In this document: in pieces, positions 1-11,260 of the stretch
Numbering within the stretch: the stretch's first letter is position 1
Layout: each line of letters opens with the position of its first letter
The notes under the pieces: model-generated
Seen by the model: the letters and a program-made list of their open reading frames with translations, nothing else
Database searches by the model: none
What the model was told of the DNA's origin: nothing
Assembly (NCBI GenBank): GCA_014549065.1
Contig: JACDOX010000068.1
Span: forward strand, 1,705,740-1,769,739
DNA from: Cardinalis cardinalis
Lineage: Eukaryota > Chordata > Aves > Passeriformes > Cardinalidae
Direction: 5' to 3'
Length of the DNA stretch: 64,000 nucleotides
Position numbers and translations under genes: made by a program

Positions 1-1669
1 AGTGCAGGGGATGTGGCACAGGCAGGAAACACAGAGAGTGAAAATCCCAACATGGAGACAAGTCCTTCAGCTGTCAGCCCTCAGCAGGGTGAACTGCCTG
101 GTGCAAGCTCCTCATCTGGTTCAGCCTCTCCCAGTGGTGATGTTGCAGCATCCTCGCTTTCAGATCCATCCAGCTTGGGTGCACTCAGAGACACAGACAG
201 TGCTGCTGAAGGTCTCCAGCCTGCCCTGGGTGCTGGCACTGGGGTCCTTCCTGCTGCAGGAGAAGGGGCAAGTGAAGGGGCTGGTGATGTAGGGTCCACA
301 GGGCAGTCCCAGGCTCCTGCTGGAATGGGACCAGCTGGTTCAGAAAGCCTTGATGGAGAAACNGGAGGTGTGTTGCAGTCTGCATCTTCTTCCTCATCTA
401 CAGAGGGGTCTTCATCATCTGGGAGGGTGGGTGAGGCTGCTGAAGAAAAAGGCCTTCCTGGAGCTACTGCAGCTGGTGCTGGCTTGCACACAGGCTTGGA
501 GGCTGCTGGCCCTCAGGAAGCCTCTGTGCCTGCCCCTGGCACCCAAAGTGGTGCCAACACCGANCTTTCCAATGGAAAACTGAGCAAGGTCGATGTGGTG
601 GAGGTGCCTGGAGGAGCCTCAGTGAATGGGGGACCTGCCCCTGGTGCCAGCCTGGTCCCAGTGGCTCCAGACAACAGAGGTGTTTCCAATGGCATGACCC
701 CCTCGGTGCCTGGCTCTCTGCTTCTCCCTGGACAGGGGCAGAGCTCGGGGCTGGCACCCAGTGGGGACCCCAACTCTGCCCCAAGCACCCAGAGTGGGAG
801 CAGCCCCCTGCTGCCAGGGTCACCAGGGAGGCTGCCAGAAGAAGCTGGAGGTGCTCAGTCATGGTCTCTTGAAGATGAGGTGGCCTCAGGCATGCCAGCA
901 CCTTTGGGAGAAGCGTCCCCTCATGCTCCCACATCCCCCAACGCTGCCCCAGTGCTGCCTTCTGCTCCACAGAGAGGAAATTCTGCAGGGGAGGTGTCTG
1001 CCAGCCCTGGGCCTCTGGCACGTGAGTCCATGGTGGGATCCTCTGCAGGGGAAAAGGGAGAGCTGGGGGCTGCTGTGCCAGGGGGAGCTGCCTTGCTCCT
1101 GCCTCCCCAGCAGCCGGGAAACCCTGGAGCCCCCTCTNGGGATGCTGAGAGCCCTGCCCCTGGAGAAGGGAGCGCTGTGCTCCAGGGAACCGGGACAGGC
1201 CAGGGGGACGTAACCCATCTCCTTCCCGGGGCACAGATGGAGACTCACTCCCCACCTGGGAGGAGCCCAGGGCTCCCTGGCCTTCCTCCCTCTGGGATCA
1301 CTGCTGGCAGTCCCGGAGCAAAAANCCTGGGGCCAGGACCTGCCGGTGGCTCATCACCCACTGCCCCGCAGCCGCCCCTGGGCAGGGAGCTGACCACCAG
1401 CCTGGCAAACAGAGCCCCTGCCACCTCTGGGCCAAGCTTTGCTGGAGCCTTCCCAGGCCGGGGGGGATCCCAGGGCGGGTCCCCAGCCGCCGCACGCCCG
1501 GCCACATCCTGCAGCCGGGCCCCAGCCCCAGCAGCGCCCCTGCCCAGGGGCAGGGAGGCGCTTCCCAGGCCAGGAACAGCCACTGTCACCTCCCGTGCAT
1601 CGTCCCCCGTGGTTCCAGCTCCGCCAGGAGTGCCAGCAGCTGCCCCAACCCTGCTGCCCAGTCCCGCAG
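1..1669 (+). other. Mucin-like low-complexity exon of the MUC4-like gene (partial)
   Basis: One open reading frame of 556 codons runs from base 1 to a consensus CAG|GTACGT donor after 1669 (phase 1). The composition is Ser, Gly, Pro and Ala rich, for example GASSSSGSASPSGD near the start. Threonine is much scarcer than in the MUC4 mucin exon on the other strand, and I see no clear tandem array. Serine clusters would allow O-glycosylation. The exon begins upstream of the window, so its full length is unknown. Position directly before the NIDO exon and the shared phase-1 junction match the mucin exon of MUC4. Confidence 0.8.
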
Positions 1670-4600
1670 GTACGTGATGCTCGCAGAGCAGCCTGGGTGG
1701 GACTAACACATCCAGTTTCCTGACGGACCATCCTCAGGGACATCCAGTGCCCAGAAAAGAAGGGATCTATTTAAAGGAATGATCCTGGGGGAGACACAGC
1801 ACGAGGAGCCCCTGCACGTGAGCTTGCACTGTTGGCAGGCTGAGCCTGCTTTCAACAGCCTGAGTCCCATCAGCTGGAAAACCCATCCCCTCCAAATTTA
1901 TTTTTTTTTTTTGACAGACGTAAATAGGGAGCTGGAGGCTGTAGAAGTCTCTAGAAAGAGCTGTGGCTGTTTAATTCTGTGCTGTCCCCTGCCACAGTCC
2001 TTGTACAATGTTCTTCCCCTCCTAATGGCAGTCATTCAGTGCTGTGTCCCAACAGGGCTGTTTGAAGCAGGGGACAGTGACCACAAAGGCCATCCTCGGA
2101 GGTTTAGGGCAGCTGTGTTTGTGTAAGGCAGTGAAAGGAGGGGGAACAAGCTCCTGCAAGGGAAGGTGACATGCAGAGTGTCCCTGGAGGCTTTAAGCAG
2201 TGTCCCCCCATCCTTCTGCTGCCCCAGTTCTGTCCCAGTATAAGGAAGATAATTTCAGCCCTTTTAAATTTTTGATACAGAACAAAAGCTTTGCTGTAAA
2301 TGTGGTTTGGTTTTATTGTTTTTTTGTTTTCTTTCCCAGTTCCAGCTGTGCCCCTCTATGGGTATGGAGCAAGGGAAAATGATCAGGAGTACGTGGAAAG
2401 GAGAGTGGATTTTAATTCTCCACTTTTCAAGCCCGAGACTGGATTCCCATTTGGGAAAACCCTGCGCAGCTCTCTCTATGTGAGTCCGCTTGGGCTTGAC
2501 TCGTCGGGCAATTGGCCATCACCTAAACCCCTGGGAGAGGCACCAGGGACCAGGTGCCTGGCATGGGACTGTTGTGGGGCTGAAGCTGTTGGGATGCTGC
2601 TGGGGTCTGTTTGCAGCAGGAGGTGACTTTGTGGCCANTTCAGCAGTGGCTTTCCTTGGGCATTGCTCAAAATGGACTTGGAAATGGGAGGGCTGCCTCC
2701 CCCCAATGTCAGGGAGTGCTGCTGGTCCTGACCTCACCTGATGGAGGGATCCCTCTGCTCAGTTCACAGACAATGGACAGATCATTTTCCCAGCCTCGGA
2801 CAACAACATCTTCACNTACCCCAACCCTCCTCCCAGTGGCTTCAATGGCCACGAAGAGGTCCCCATGATCGCTGTGTTTTGGGACAACGCTGACTTCTCC
2901 AGAGGTGTTGGCACCACCTTTTACCAGGTGAGTGAAACCACCTGGGATCACGATTGCACAAAACACCTTTTGATTATAAGCCCATCATTTATTTTGTGGA
3001 TGCCTNTTGAGATGTGTAATTAATGGAGCCCATTAATGTTTTTTCCCTTTTCTGAGNCAAATCTAAGAGCTGTTGATGCTACGTCACCTCTTGAGCCATC
3101 CAAATCCCATCCAGCACTTTGGGTACAGGGGTCTGTGTGTGAGCCCAGCCTAGTTTTGTCCCACTGAGAGCTGACGCAGACGTGTGTGTTCCCAACCCCC
3201 AGGAGTTCTCCACCCTCAACACGGCCAAGCCGCCCTTCGTCCGTGATGTGGAAGCAAAGGTCCGGCGCTACCTGAGGTCCTCCTACTCTGCAGCCTGGAC
3301 CCTGAAAATCACCTGGGAGAAGGCACCTGTCCATGCAGCACGGACTGACACCCGGAAGGTGAGGGGCTGATGGAGCACAGGCGCTGTTGAATTGTCAAAA
3401 ANCACCAAGACCTGCAGGCAATGACCTTCTCTGTGCCTGAATATAAGAACCAGTTTTGTGACAAAGANCAGTCTTGAAGAATTTTGCCCAAAAGGACTGG
3501 GCTGTGCCTGTGTTTTGGTGGTTTTCAGGTTTTTTGAGGGGCACCTTTAGTTGAACTTCCCCCGTTCCATAAAACCTTTCTCTTAANGGTGGTGGGAGTT
3601 TATTGCACACCAGAAATGCTGGTTTACAGAGGCATAAAATTGGGTGAATTTGAAGCTTGTCATGGAACAGTTTCAAAGTAAAACCATCACATTTTCCATG
3701 TGAAATGTGAACTTGGCCTAGCTGTGTTTGCCTTGTTTCCCTCCAGACCTTAGTCTGGCCATTCCCCAGCAAGCACTGCCCCACACCCTGAATTTTAAAC
3801 CCCACATCTTCGCTCACTTTCTTACCTGTCTGCAATGTTTCTCCCCAGACTATCACATACCAGGCTGTCCTGACCACTGATGGCTTCAGGTCCTACATCC
3901 TGATGCTGTACCAGGACGGAGGCATGCAGTGGGATTACACCAGGCTCCCTTCCACCAATGTGCTCATCGGCTACACCAGGTAGAGCAGCTCAGCACCCCA
4001 TCCCTGCCTCCTCTGAGCACTGGGATGCATCCCTCCCACAGCTCCCACTGGTTGAATCCCTCCCCCATNTCCCAGGGAGTGCCCTACAAGGATGAGGACA
4101 GCCCAGATGTGGTCTGCATGCCCATACATTCCAACATATAGGGGCCTCAGAAACAACTTTGTCCCATTAGGGACTGGATCATGCTGCAGCATGCTGTCTT
4201 GCTGGGCTGGGCTTGTTGTAAGATCCACAAATCCCTCTGGAGTCCTGGGCCCCCAGCATCCTGGCGGTTTGGGTGGAAGGAGTGGGAAATAGGGGATGTT
4301 TGCTGAACTTTGCACCAGCCGAGGGAAGGGATTTCCGTGCTTGGCCGGAGCAGTTGCTTCCTGCCTCCTCGCATTACGTCTCTCCCTGCACTCACTGTCT
4401 CCAGGGCTTTCTCATTAGCTGCTTGCTGCAGCTGGGTAAGGAAAAGGTGGCCCAGATGGGAAGCACAAGGCCTGTGTGTGTGTGTGTGTGTGTGTGCCTG
4501 TGTGTGTGTGACCACTCGTGGGTTTCTCCTCCAAATCGCCTGGCAAAATGCTGGAAACCATGGAAGCTGCTCGTGGGGGTCTCCAGANGCCTGTGGGCTC

Positions 4601-6854
4601 AGCCCCTGATGCNGCAGGAGTGTTTGCTGCCCCAAAAAGAACTGTGCCCCACATAGAGGAGGAAGCAGGCTGGGACAGCCCATGCCTTTGCCCTCCTGTG
4701 CCAAGAGCTGTCATGTGGGTGCTGCAGTTCCACTGGCACGGGGTCAGGGTGGCTGAAGGGCAGGCTGGAGCTGGGATAATCCCACCCGGGAAGAGCAACC
4801 CCTGATTTTTCTTTTCTCTTCACTCAGTGGGGATGGCTTTTACCACAATGATGACCAGACCAAGAGACCTCCAGCTGCCAAATATCGCCCTGACCAGTTC
4901 AGGGGCTACAACACAGGTAGTGCCACACAGCTGGGGTGGGTTCACAAGGAAGGGAATATTCCCAGGGAATGAAATCCAGCCTGCCACTGTGGTGAGGCTC
5001 TCACTGAGTTCTCAAGGCCAGGCTTTCCCCCTGAAGCACATTTCCCCTTGGATACCCACGATGCCCTAAGGCTGAAACATCCCTGCTGTGCCCATGGTCA
5101 CTTTTTGTGCCAATGGCTCTGTCCCAANGCTTTCTTCTTTGACAAGAGCCTCTCCACTTCTATTGAGAGGCTGTTCAACATAGGTCAACGTGGGCTTAGC
5201 TTCCAGCATCAGCACCGCAAGACTCTCACCTTGAGACAGAACAGCCCTGTGGTCCCCTTGGCCAAAGGNGACAGCTCATGGTTTCTCTCCCTGCTCAGAC
5301 CTCCGTGGGTTGTGGATTTACAAGCTGGAGAGCCGTGTGGGCATCAACTACCGGCTGAAGTGCCTGGCGTGGACGGGGCAGCAGCAGGAGCCCCGGGCAT
5401 GGAGCCAGGGCCTGCCCAACTGCCCCTGCTCCCTGCAGCAAGGGCAGCAGGACCCACGCTTCAAGAGCAGCCGTGGAGGCAAGTGGACATGCTGCTACCT
5501 CACCCTCCCCATCCCCAAGCTGTCCTTCCCCACCTTTCCTGCAAGGGTGGCTGGGGTCCGACCTGGCAGGGCAAGTAGGTGACCCTAAGGAAAAGGAGAG
5601 GGGGACTGGCCTACCCTTCAGAGACAGGAAAAGCGAGGAGGATTGAGAGCTGACCTCATCTTATCTTATTAGACTGGCCAGAGTTGGTCTGAGCTGCATG
5701 GGGATGCTGGGGACCAGGGTCTCCCCCTGGGGGACCTCTTGGATGGTCTCCATCAGTTTCCCCAAACCCCTGTAGCACTGTGGGTGGTGTGGTGGCAGTG
5801 CTGGATAACGAGGAGCCAGCTCTGGCCCAGTCCTTGCCCTGAGGCAGGTGTGCTGGCTGGGCAGAGCTGTCTGAGGCTCACTGGTGCCCATTTCAGGCAG
5901 GTGGGGTGCCCGTGTCTCCATGCTGCACTCGGCCTCCCCCAACCAGCACGGTGCCGGCGTGCGCTGCCTGTACGACAGCCAGGACCAGCTCATCGAGGGG
6001 AGGCAGGAGAGGTACTGGAGGAACTCCAGGCAGGCGTCACCCTACCGTGGTAAGCACAGCCAGCCTTGGCATCCCCTGCCTGAGGCTGGCATTGTTTAGC
6101 CTGTAAATAATTTTAATCTCTGTGCCAACCTGTTTCCTGACATGCTGTTTCCCTTGGAGGGAGTGTGGAGCTGCCAAAAGCCTCGCCTGGAACCGGCCCA
6201 TCTCCCTCCCCTTCCCTTCAGCCCCTCACTCTCCTTTTTGCCCCAGACCAGGAGCTGAAGCTGTATGACTGGTGCTGCAATCGGGCGGGCAGTGCCCACC
6301 TCTGCGCCCGCTACAGTGAGAAGAGGCCGAAGATCGGCTGTGATGGATACCAGTCCCCCAGCACGGGTGGGTCTGCAGCTCATGTGCCCTGGGGTGGTGC
6401 TGTCTTGGTGCNCAGGGCTGGGAGGGGAGTGGGAATGTCCCAACCTTCCTGTGGTTACGACAGCAAGAGCCTGAGCAGATGGGGGAAGGGTTTTGGGGTG
6501 CTCACGTGCAGGTTGTGCCATGCCCTNGGCTGTGTGGGGTTGTGGGGGCGTCTCCCTCAGCACACAACCACCAGCATCGTCTGGAGGTAATGGCATTGGG
6601 AGGTGAGGAGGACCACAGCAAATGTGGTTATGGTGTAAGCTGATGTGGGGCTTATCTTGCAACCCTCAACAGATTCCTCGGAGGAGGCAGAGAATGACTC
6701 AGATGAGCAGATAGGTGAGCAGGACTGTGGGGTCTCCTTTCCCTCTCTCCCTGTGCCCCTGCAAGAANATGCCCCGGGGCTCCCAGCTTGCCCCTCAGGG
6801 AGAAGGTGGCTGAGCAAATCTCATTTCTTCTTTGCAGATGGAGAGGACAAGTAA
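1..6854 (+). CDS. MUC4-like gene, 3' part: mucin-type region, NIDO and AMOP domains, no membrane anchor
   Basis: The gene enters the window already open in frame 1 and ends at TAA 6852-6854. Exons I can define are 1-1669, 2340-2479, 2763-2927, 3203-3358, 3849-3979, 4828-4916, 5299-5478, 5897-6049, 6247-6366, 6673-6714 and 6838-6854. They sum to 2862 bases, or 953 visible residues, and phases agree at every junction. The product has a low-complexity Ser/Pro/Ala/Gly region, then a NIDO domain, then AMOP-type cysteines, and closes with a short acidic tail. Protein similarity to the MUC4 gene on the opposite strand is high in NIDO. The VWD, EGF, SEA-like and transmembrane exons of MUC4 are absent, so I infer a secreted or matrix protein. 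The 5' end and signal peptide lie outside the window. A non-functional copy is possible but I see no frame-breaking lesion. Confidence 0.85.
2340..3979 (+). other. NIDO domain exons of the MUC4-like gene
   Basis: Four exons (2340-2479, 2763-2927, 3203-3358, 3849-3979) of 140, 165, 156 and 131 bases encode the NIDO domain. Recognisable segments are VDFNSPLFKPETGFPFGKTL, FTDNGQIIFP, VFWDNADFSRGVGTTFYQ, WTLKITWEKAP and YQDGGMQWDYTRL. The four exon lengths are identical to those of the MUC4 gene on the minus strand, with the same intron phases. In nidogen and MUC4 this extracellular module sits next to AMOP or other adhesive domains. Confidence 0.9.
4473..4510. repeat. (TG)n microsatellite in an intron of the MUC4-like gene
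   Basis: A run of TG dinucleotides interrupted once by CC lies in the intron between the last NIDO exon and the exon at 4828. Confidence 0.95.
4828..6366 (+). other. AMOP-region exons of the MUC4-like gene
   Basis: Exons 4828-4916, 5299-5478, 5897-6049 and 6247-6366 encode the linker and AMOP-type cysteine-rich region. Visible motifs are YRLKCLAWTG, LPNCPCSLQQGQQDPRFK, GAGVRCLYD and DWCCNRAGSAHLCARYSEK. Lengths of 89, 180, 153 and 120 bases compare with 89, 177, 144 and 120 in MUC4. The intron after 5478 appears to use a GC donor (G|GCAAGT), which keeps phase 1 into 5897. In MUC4 and related proteins AMOP is extracellular and disulfide bonded. Confidence 0.85.
6673..6854 (+). other. Short acidic terminal exons of the MUC4-like gene
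   Basis: Exon 6673-6714 has acceptor CAACAG and donor ATAG|GTGAGC. Exon 6838-6854 follows acceptor TTTGCAG and ends in TAA. Together they add about 20 residues beginning DSSEEAENDSDE and ending GDGEDK. Phase 1 is kept throughout. Minus-strand MUC4 has a GDPH-bearing VWD exon at the corresponding place, so this tail is specific to the plus-strand gene. Short size makes the final exon less certain than the others. Confidence 0.65.
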
Positions 6855-7520
6855 CTGGGAGGGTGCACACCTGCAGCACGTTCTGGGCCATGGCTGATCC
6901 TCAAGCCCTTTGATCTGCTCTTCCCCCGTGTCCCCCCACAGAACCCACCATCCTGCCCACCACACAGGGCAGCTCACTTGGCCAGAGCCTGCAGTTGCCT
7001 GCCCTGGTACAAGTTCACATTTCTAACCCAGACTTGTCCCAAGGATTCAGTTNCTGTAGTTGTCCTTTCCCACGTGCAGCTGGGGGGCAGAACTGGTGGG
7101 GAGGTGGGCATGTACCCCCTTCTGCACACACCACCCTTGTCCTTCCCACATCCCACTGTGCTCCCATGCTGCAGGGTGAGGCTGGATCCCTGGGAAAGGG
7201 TTAAACACCACACATGGGTTGACTGTGGCCAAGCCCTTAAATACCAGGGTGCACCAGGCTTGTCCTGTGAGCCTGTCCTGTCTTGTCCCCCACTTCTGTT
7301 TCCCAGCCATCCCTCCCTGAGTGGTCCCTGGGCCCTGTCTCTCCTTCAGGAGAAGGGACAATTCTCCAGATCAAGCCAGAATCAGATCAATACATCTTCT
7401 GGGTGTGTGAGGGCAAAATGCAACCCCCATGATCAGAAATGTTGGCAGAAAAATAATTTTTTGTGTGTAAGAGAGCATCTTCCTTTCTTAAAAAAATTAA
7501 ATCATTGTCAAATCTTGTTT
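6855..7520 (+). other. Probable 3' UTR of the MUC4-like gene, with ATTAAA signal
   Basis: No coding exon is recognisable here. The first plausible polyadenylation hexamer after the stop is the variant ATTAAA at 7496-7501, followed by a T/G-rich stretch. The end of the transcript is inferred from that signal only. Confidence 0.4.
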
Positions 7521-9583
7521 GTTCAATAAGACCTTGGAAGGGTTTGAGCATNCCTGATCCTGCAGCAGCCATGTCCTCTCTAAACTGGGGTGGGAAGCAG
7601 TGACAGGGCAGGCTTGGAGCAGCAGGATTACAGGATATTTCTGTTCCTGGCTTTATTACTGGAGATAGAGCCCAGCCAGGGTCTAGGGCAGTGAATGGGG
7701 TGGGAGTTGGGGATCTGATGGGGCCTGATACACCCTCCTTGGGTCAGCATCTCCCACTCACCAGGGCTGAAGGGCTGTGGGATGTTTGTAGGGGCCAAAG
7801 CCCGACCTGCGTGACCTGAGCCACTGTAAGCAGTGTCAGGAGACTTGCAGGTGTGTAGGGAAAATGAGGGGAAGAAGCCACCAAAAAATTTACATCCATT
7901 TTCACTTTGGCTCTGTGGATGGGACCAGCAGAAAGCAAGGACTTGAGGGCTCAATGATAGTGAAGCAGAGACCCTTGAGGTGCAGACAATTTAACAGCAA
8001 GCCAACATTTTTGGTTTATTCTATTTGGTTCCTAAGGGATTACAATCACTGATTGCCCCACCTGATGCTGCTCTCAGGGGATCTGCAGGGTCTGCTCTGT
8101 TGCACTAGCACATACCCCTGGTGCAAACACATTCAAGGATGATCCCAGGTGTCTCTGCAGGTCCTCAGGAAAGGTGAAATCCTCCTGCTTTGGTCGCCCA
8201 ACATAAACACACATTCAGAAAAGCACTTCCTCCTGAGTGAATCCTCCCAGAACCCAGAAGGCAGCTGCCTGTGCCCTGCTTCCATGTGTGGCTGCTGCTG
8301 GAGACTCGAGAGCGAGCAGTGGAGCAGGCAGCAGTGTCTGGCTCCTCTGTGAGCCTGGAGGTGCCAGAAAAGGACTGGTGCCAGGTTAGGGCTGCTGGGG
8401 GCACTGGCTTGGAGGCATCACGTGGGGTCTCTGGATTCTGANCTGTAAAGGAGGAGCAGGCCATGCTGTCAGTGTGGCACTGGCTCTGCTTTGTGACGCT
8501 GGTGTGGATCCCAGTGCCAGCCAAAGCACCGGTGATGCTTCAGGACGAGGCACAGCTCCTGAGCTCCTTTGAGGCACAGGGCCAGCATTCAGAGCCCAGC
8601 CCAAAGTTCCCAGCCCCAACACCCCATGGAAACAGTAACCCCAGGGCAGACCTGGACTGAGGGGTCAATGGCCTGGAGCTGCAGTTTCCAGTGCCTTTCC
8701 AGGGACTGGGAGACAGTGGGCTCTGCTTGTTCTCCTGCCATCGTTAAAGCTGGAGCAGGGAAGATGAGTGGAGCTTGAGGACTGGGGTGAAGCAGAGCCT
8801 TGGTGGGGGGAGTTTTACAGGCATGTACTCACAGGAGAAGGGTCGTGTCCTCCACAAGGTGTCCTTGGCCCTGAGAGGGAGGAACAGAATAGGGAGAACA
8901 TGTCAGCAGAGCCAGAGAGAACCTCCTGCCTGATGCTGGTGTCTGGGTCAGATGGCAAAGGGNAGCAGTGACTGACTGATGGGGCTGTAAGAGGAGGAAA
9001 GGCCCCAGTTGTGCACATAAAATTTCTTGCCTTGTCACAAATGCAAATGAACAGAGGAACTTCCCAGAGATCCCTGGCTCCAGGGCTGGCAGGGAGCTGG
9101 GAGCAGGGGCAGGACANAGCTCCGACCAGAGCCAGGGAGATCCCCTGGGTGTGGATGCCTCCACAGGACCANGGGCTGGGGAGGGGGGAAGGAGATGCTG
9201 GTTCTTCTACCCCAATGCACTTTGCCATTGTTCTGTTAACTCCCTGCTCTGCAGAAGAGCAAGGTCCAATTCCTAAACCACTTTTCCCTGCTCCAGCTCT
9301 TTCCAGACCCATGTGAATTGAAGTGGAAATCATCTAGGTGATATGCAAATTAAAATTAAACAGAAAGCCTATCTGTAACCAAGTATTGGGTGGGATAAGG
9401 AAGAAATGCAAACACTCCCTAACGTGGGGGAAAAGGAAAGCTAACATTCAACCCACTGACGCTANTGCACCCCTGAGCAACATGTGTCTGGAAAAGGGGC
9501 TGGAAGATATTAAAAGGTCACCCAACCCCTCTCCCAGGGGTCCCCCTGCCCAAACCAGATGAGTTCTACCAGTGGTGGATCTT
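7521..9583 (-). other. Spacer between convergent genes, including the probable MUC4 3' UTR
   Basis: I see no coding exon here. On the minus strand AATAAA occurs at 8020-8015 and again at 7657-7652, either of which could end MUC4 transcripts. The plus-strand gene's candidate signal is at 7496-7501, so the two transcript ends are probably separated by only a few hundred bases. No mobile element was recognised. Confidence 0.5.
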
Positions 9584-9662
9584 TCAAATGAGGATTTTGG
9601 ATCGGTTTTTCTCCCTGCCACCCGTGCCCAGCACCCAGCCCTGCGCAGGCCCAGCCCGTGGC

Positions 9663-11260
9663 TCACCCCCGGTGCCGGCGGTGCTGGCGGCAGAGGCGCA
9701 GGGCCAGGCAGGCCGTGGCAAACAGGAGGCAGAGCAGAGCCAGGGCTCCCAGCAGGATGCCGAGGAAGGCAGCCAGGCTGATGGCCAGCCACTCACACCG
9801 CAGGCCGGCCGGGGAGTAGATGGAGAAGGGCAGGCAGCTGCGGGTGGGGAGGGACGAGCTGTGATGATGCTGCGGGAGAAGCAGCTGAGCAGGGTGGCCT
9901 TGTCCACCCCAGGGCTGCTGCTACCTGCACGTGGGCCCCTCGGGCAGGTGCTGGCATTGGCCACCGTGCTGGCAGTAGCCCATCTTGCAGGGGGAGATGC
10001 AGATGAAGCCGATGGTCCCCATGTAGTGGAGCTGGTAGCCTTTGTAGCCGTACGGAGAGCAGGGGAAATAGTCCCTCAGCTCACCCACTGTCACTGGGGA
10101 GGGAAAGCACATGGGTTCGACCTTGCAGCAGCACCCCTTGATGCTTCCCCTTGATCCCAACCCCAGGCATAGATCCCCAATCTGGATCTATGCCTGGGGT
10201 TGGGAGGCTGCCCACCTGCCTCCCGCACGGGTGTGAGCCAATCCCTGGGACACTCAGGGTTATGGGGACAATGGGGACAGGGGCTGCTCCCCAGCTCAGT
10301 GCCAGGAGCACTCACGCTTCACCAGGTCAGTGATGTTGTCCCGGTGCAGGCGCTGGAAGCGCAGCCCCGGGCCCGCCTCCCGCCGCCGCCGCCCGTTGAA
10401 GGCGCCGGTGATGGCCGCGGGCAGCTCCTCGTTCAGGAAGCNGATGACGGTGCCGCTGCTACCATAGGCGAACTCGGACACCACCACGAAGGTGAAGCCA
10501 TCGCTGTCTGTGCTGCAGGGAGAAGAGAGGGGCGCTGGTGGAGCTGCTGCTGCTGCCTCTCAGAGTGACTGAGCCTCAGCGTGCCTCAGTATTCCCATTT
10601 GGGCCNTGGTAAGGAAGGGATGGGGCAGGAGGGGAAGGTGCCAACAGACTTGTGTCTCCAAGGGTTTACCAGCACCAGGGCTGGAAAACAGACTCTGAGC
10701 TGGGGGAAAGTGCCCTTTGTGCACCAAACTCTCTGGCCCCACGCTCAGCCCTGGCCCACCCGATCCTTGGAGTGGTCACAGGCTGCTTCACATCTGACTC
10801 ACATCTGGGTGATGTTGGTGTTGCTCTGGAAAGCCTTTACCTCCAGGGAGTCCAGGATGGCTGAGACCTGCAGTGGGGCGAGCAGGAAGGGATTAGGNGA
10901 AGGCAGAATGACACCAGCATGGGGAAAGGTTGAAGAGTGATGCAGGCATTGTGGCCAAGCCCCAAGGGTTGCTCTGGCCTTTGGTTCATTTGCTGGGGAC
11001 TTGGCACAGGGCCACAGCTGCAGCCNTCATCATGAAATTGGTGCTTCCTCCCTCTGGGCTTGTGGATCTGCTGGAGCCCCAGAGATCCCATGGGAGGGCA
11101 TCCAGAGGCATGCCCACCCCAGGTGCCATGCTGCCCAGNATGCCAGTGTGTGCCCTGCTCTGAGCCCACCCCCTCCAGTGACATACAGTGCTGTTCACTT
11201 CCTCAGCAGTGGCGTTTTGCAGTGTCCTGATCCTCATCTGGATGCTTCTCCGAGGGAGAC
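9663..11260 (-). other. MUC4: MUC4 SEA-like, membrane-proximal EGF and transmembrane exons
   Basis: Exons 11260-11187, 10867-10803, 10512-10316, 10093-9925 and 9837-9663. They carry MRIRTLQNATAEEVNST, the FTFVVVSEFAYGSSGTVI region resembling the SEA-like part of mammalian MUC4, an EGF with CKMGYCQHGGQCQHLPEGPT, and a hydrophobic helix beginning near LAISLAAFLGILLGALALL. The tail is short and basic (RLCRQHRRHRG) before TGA. A consensus donor (GG|GTGAGC) overlaps the stop, and an acceptor at 9616-9615 would add EKNRSKILI and move the stop to 9586-9584. That intron would be only 52 bases. Confidence 0.87.
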
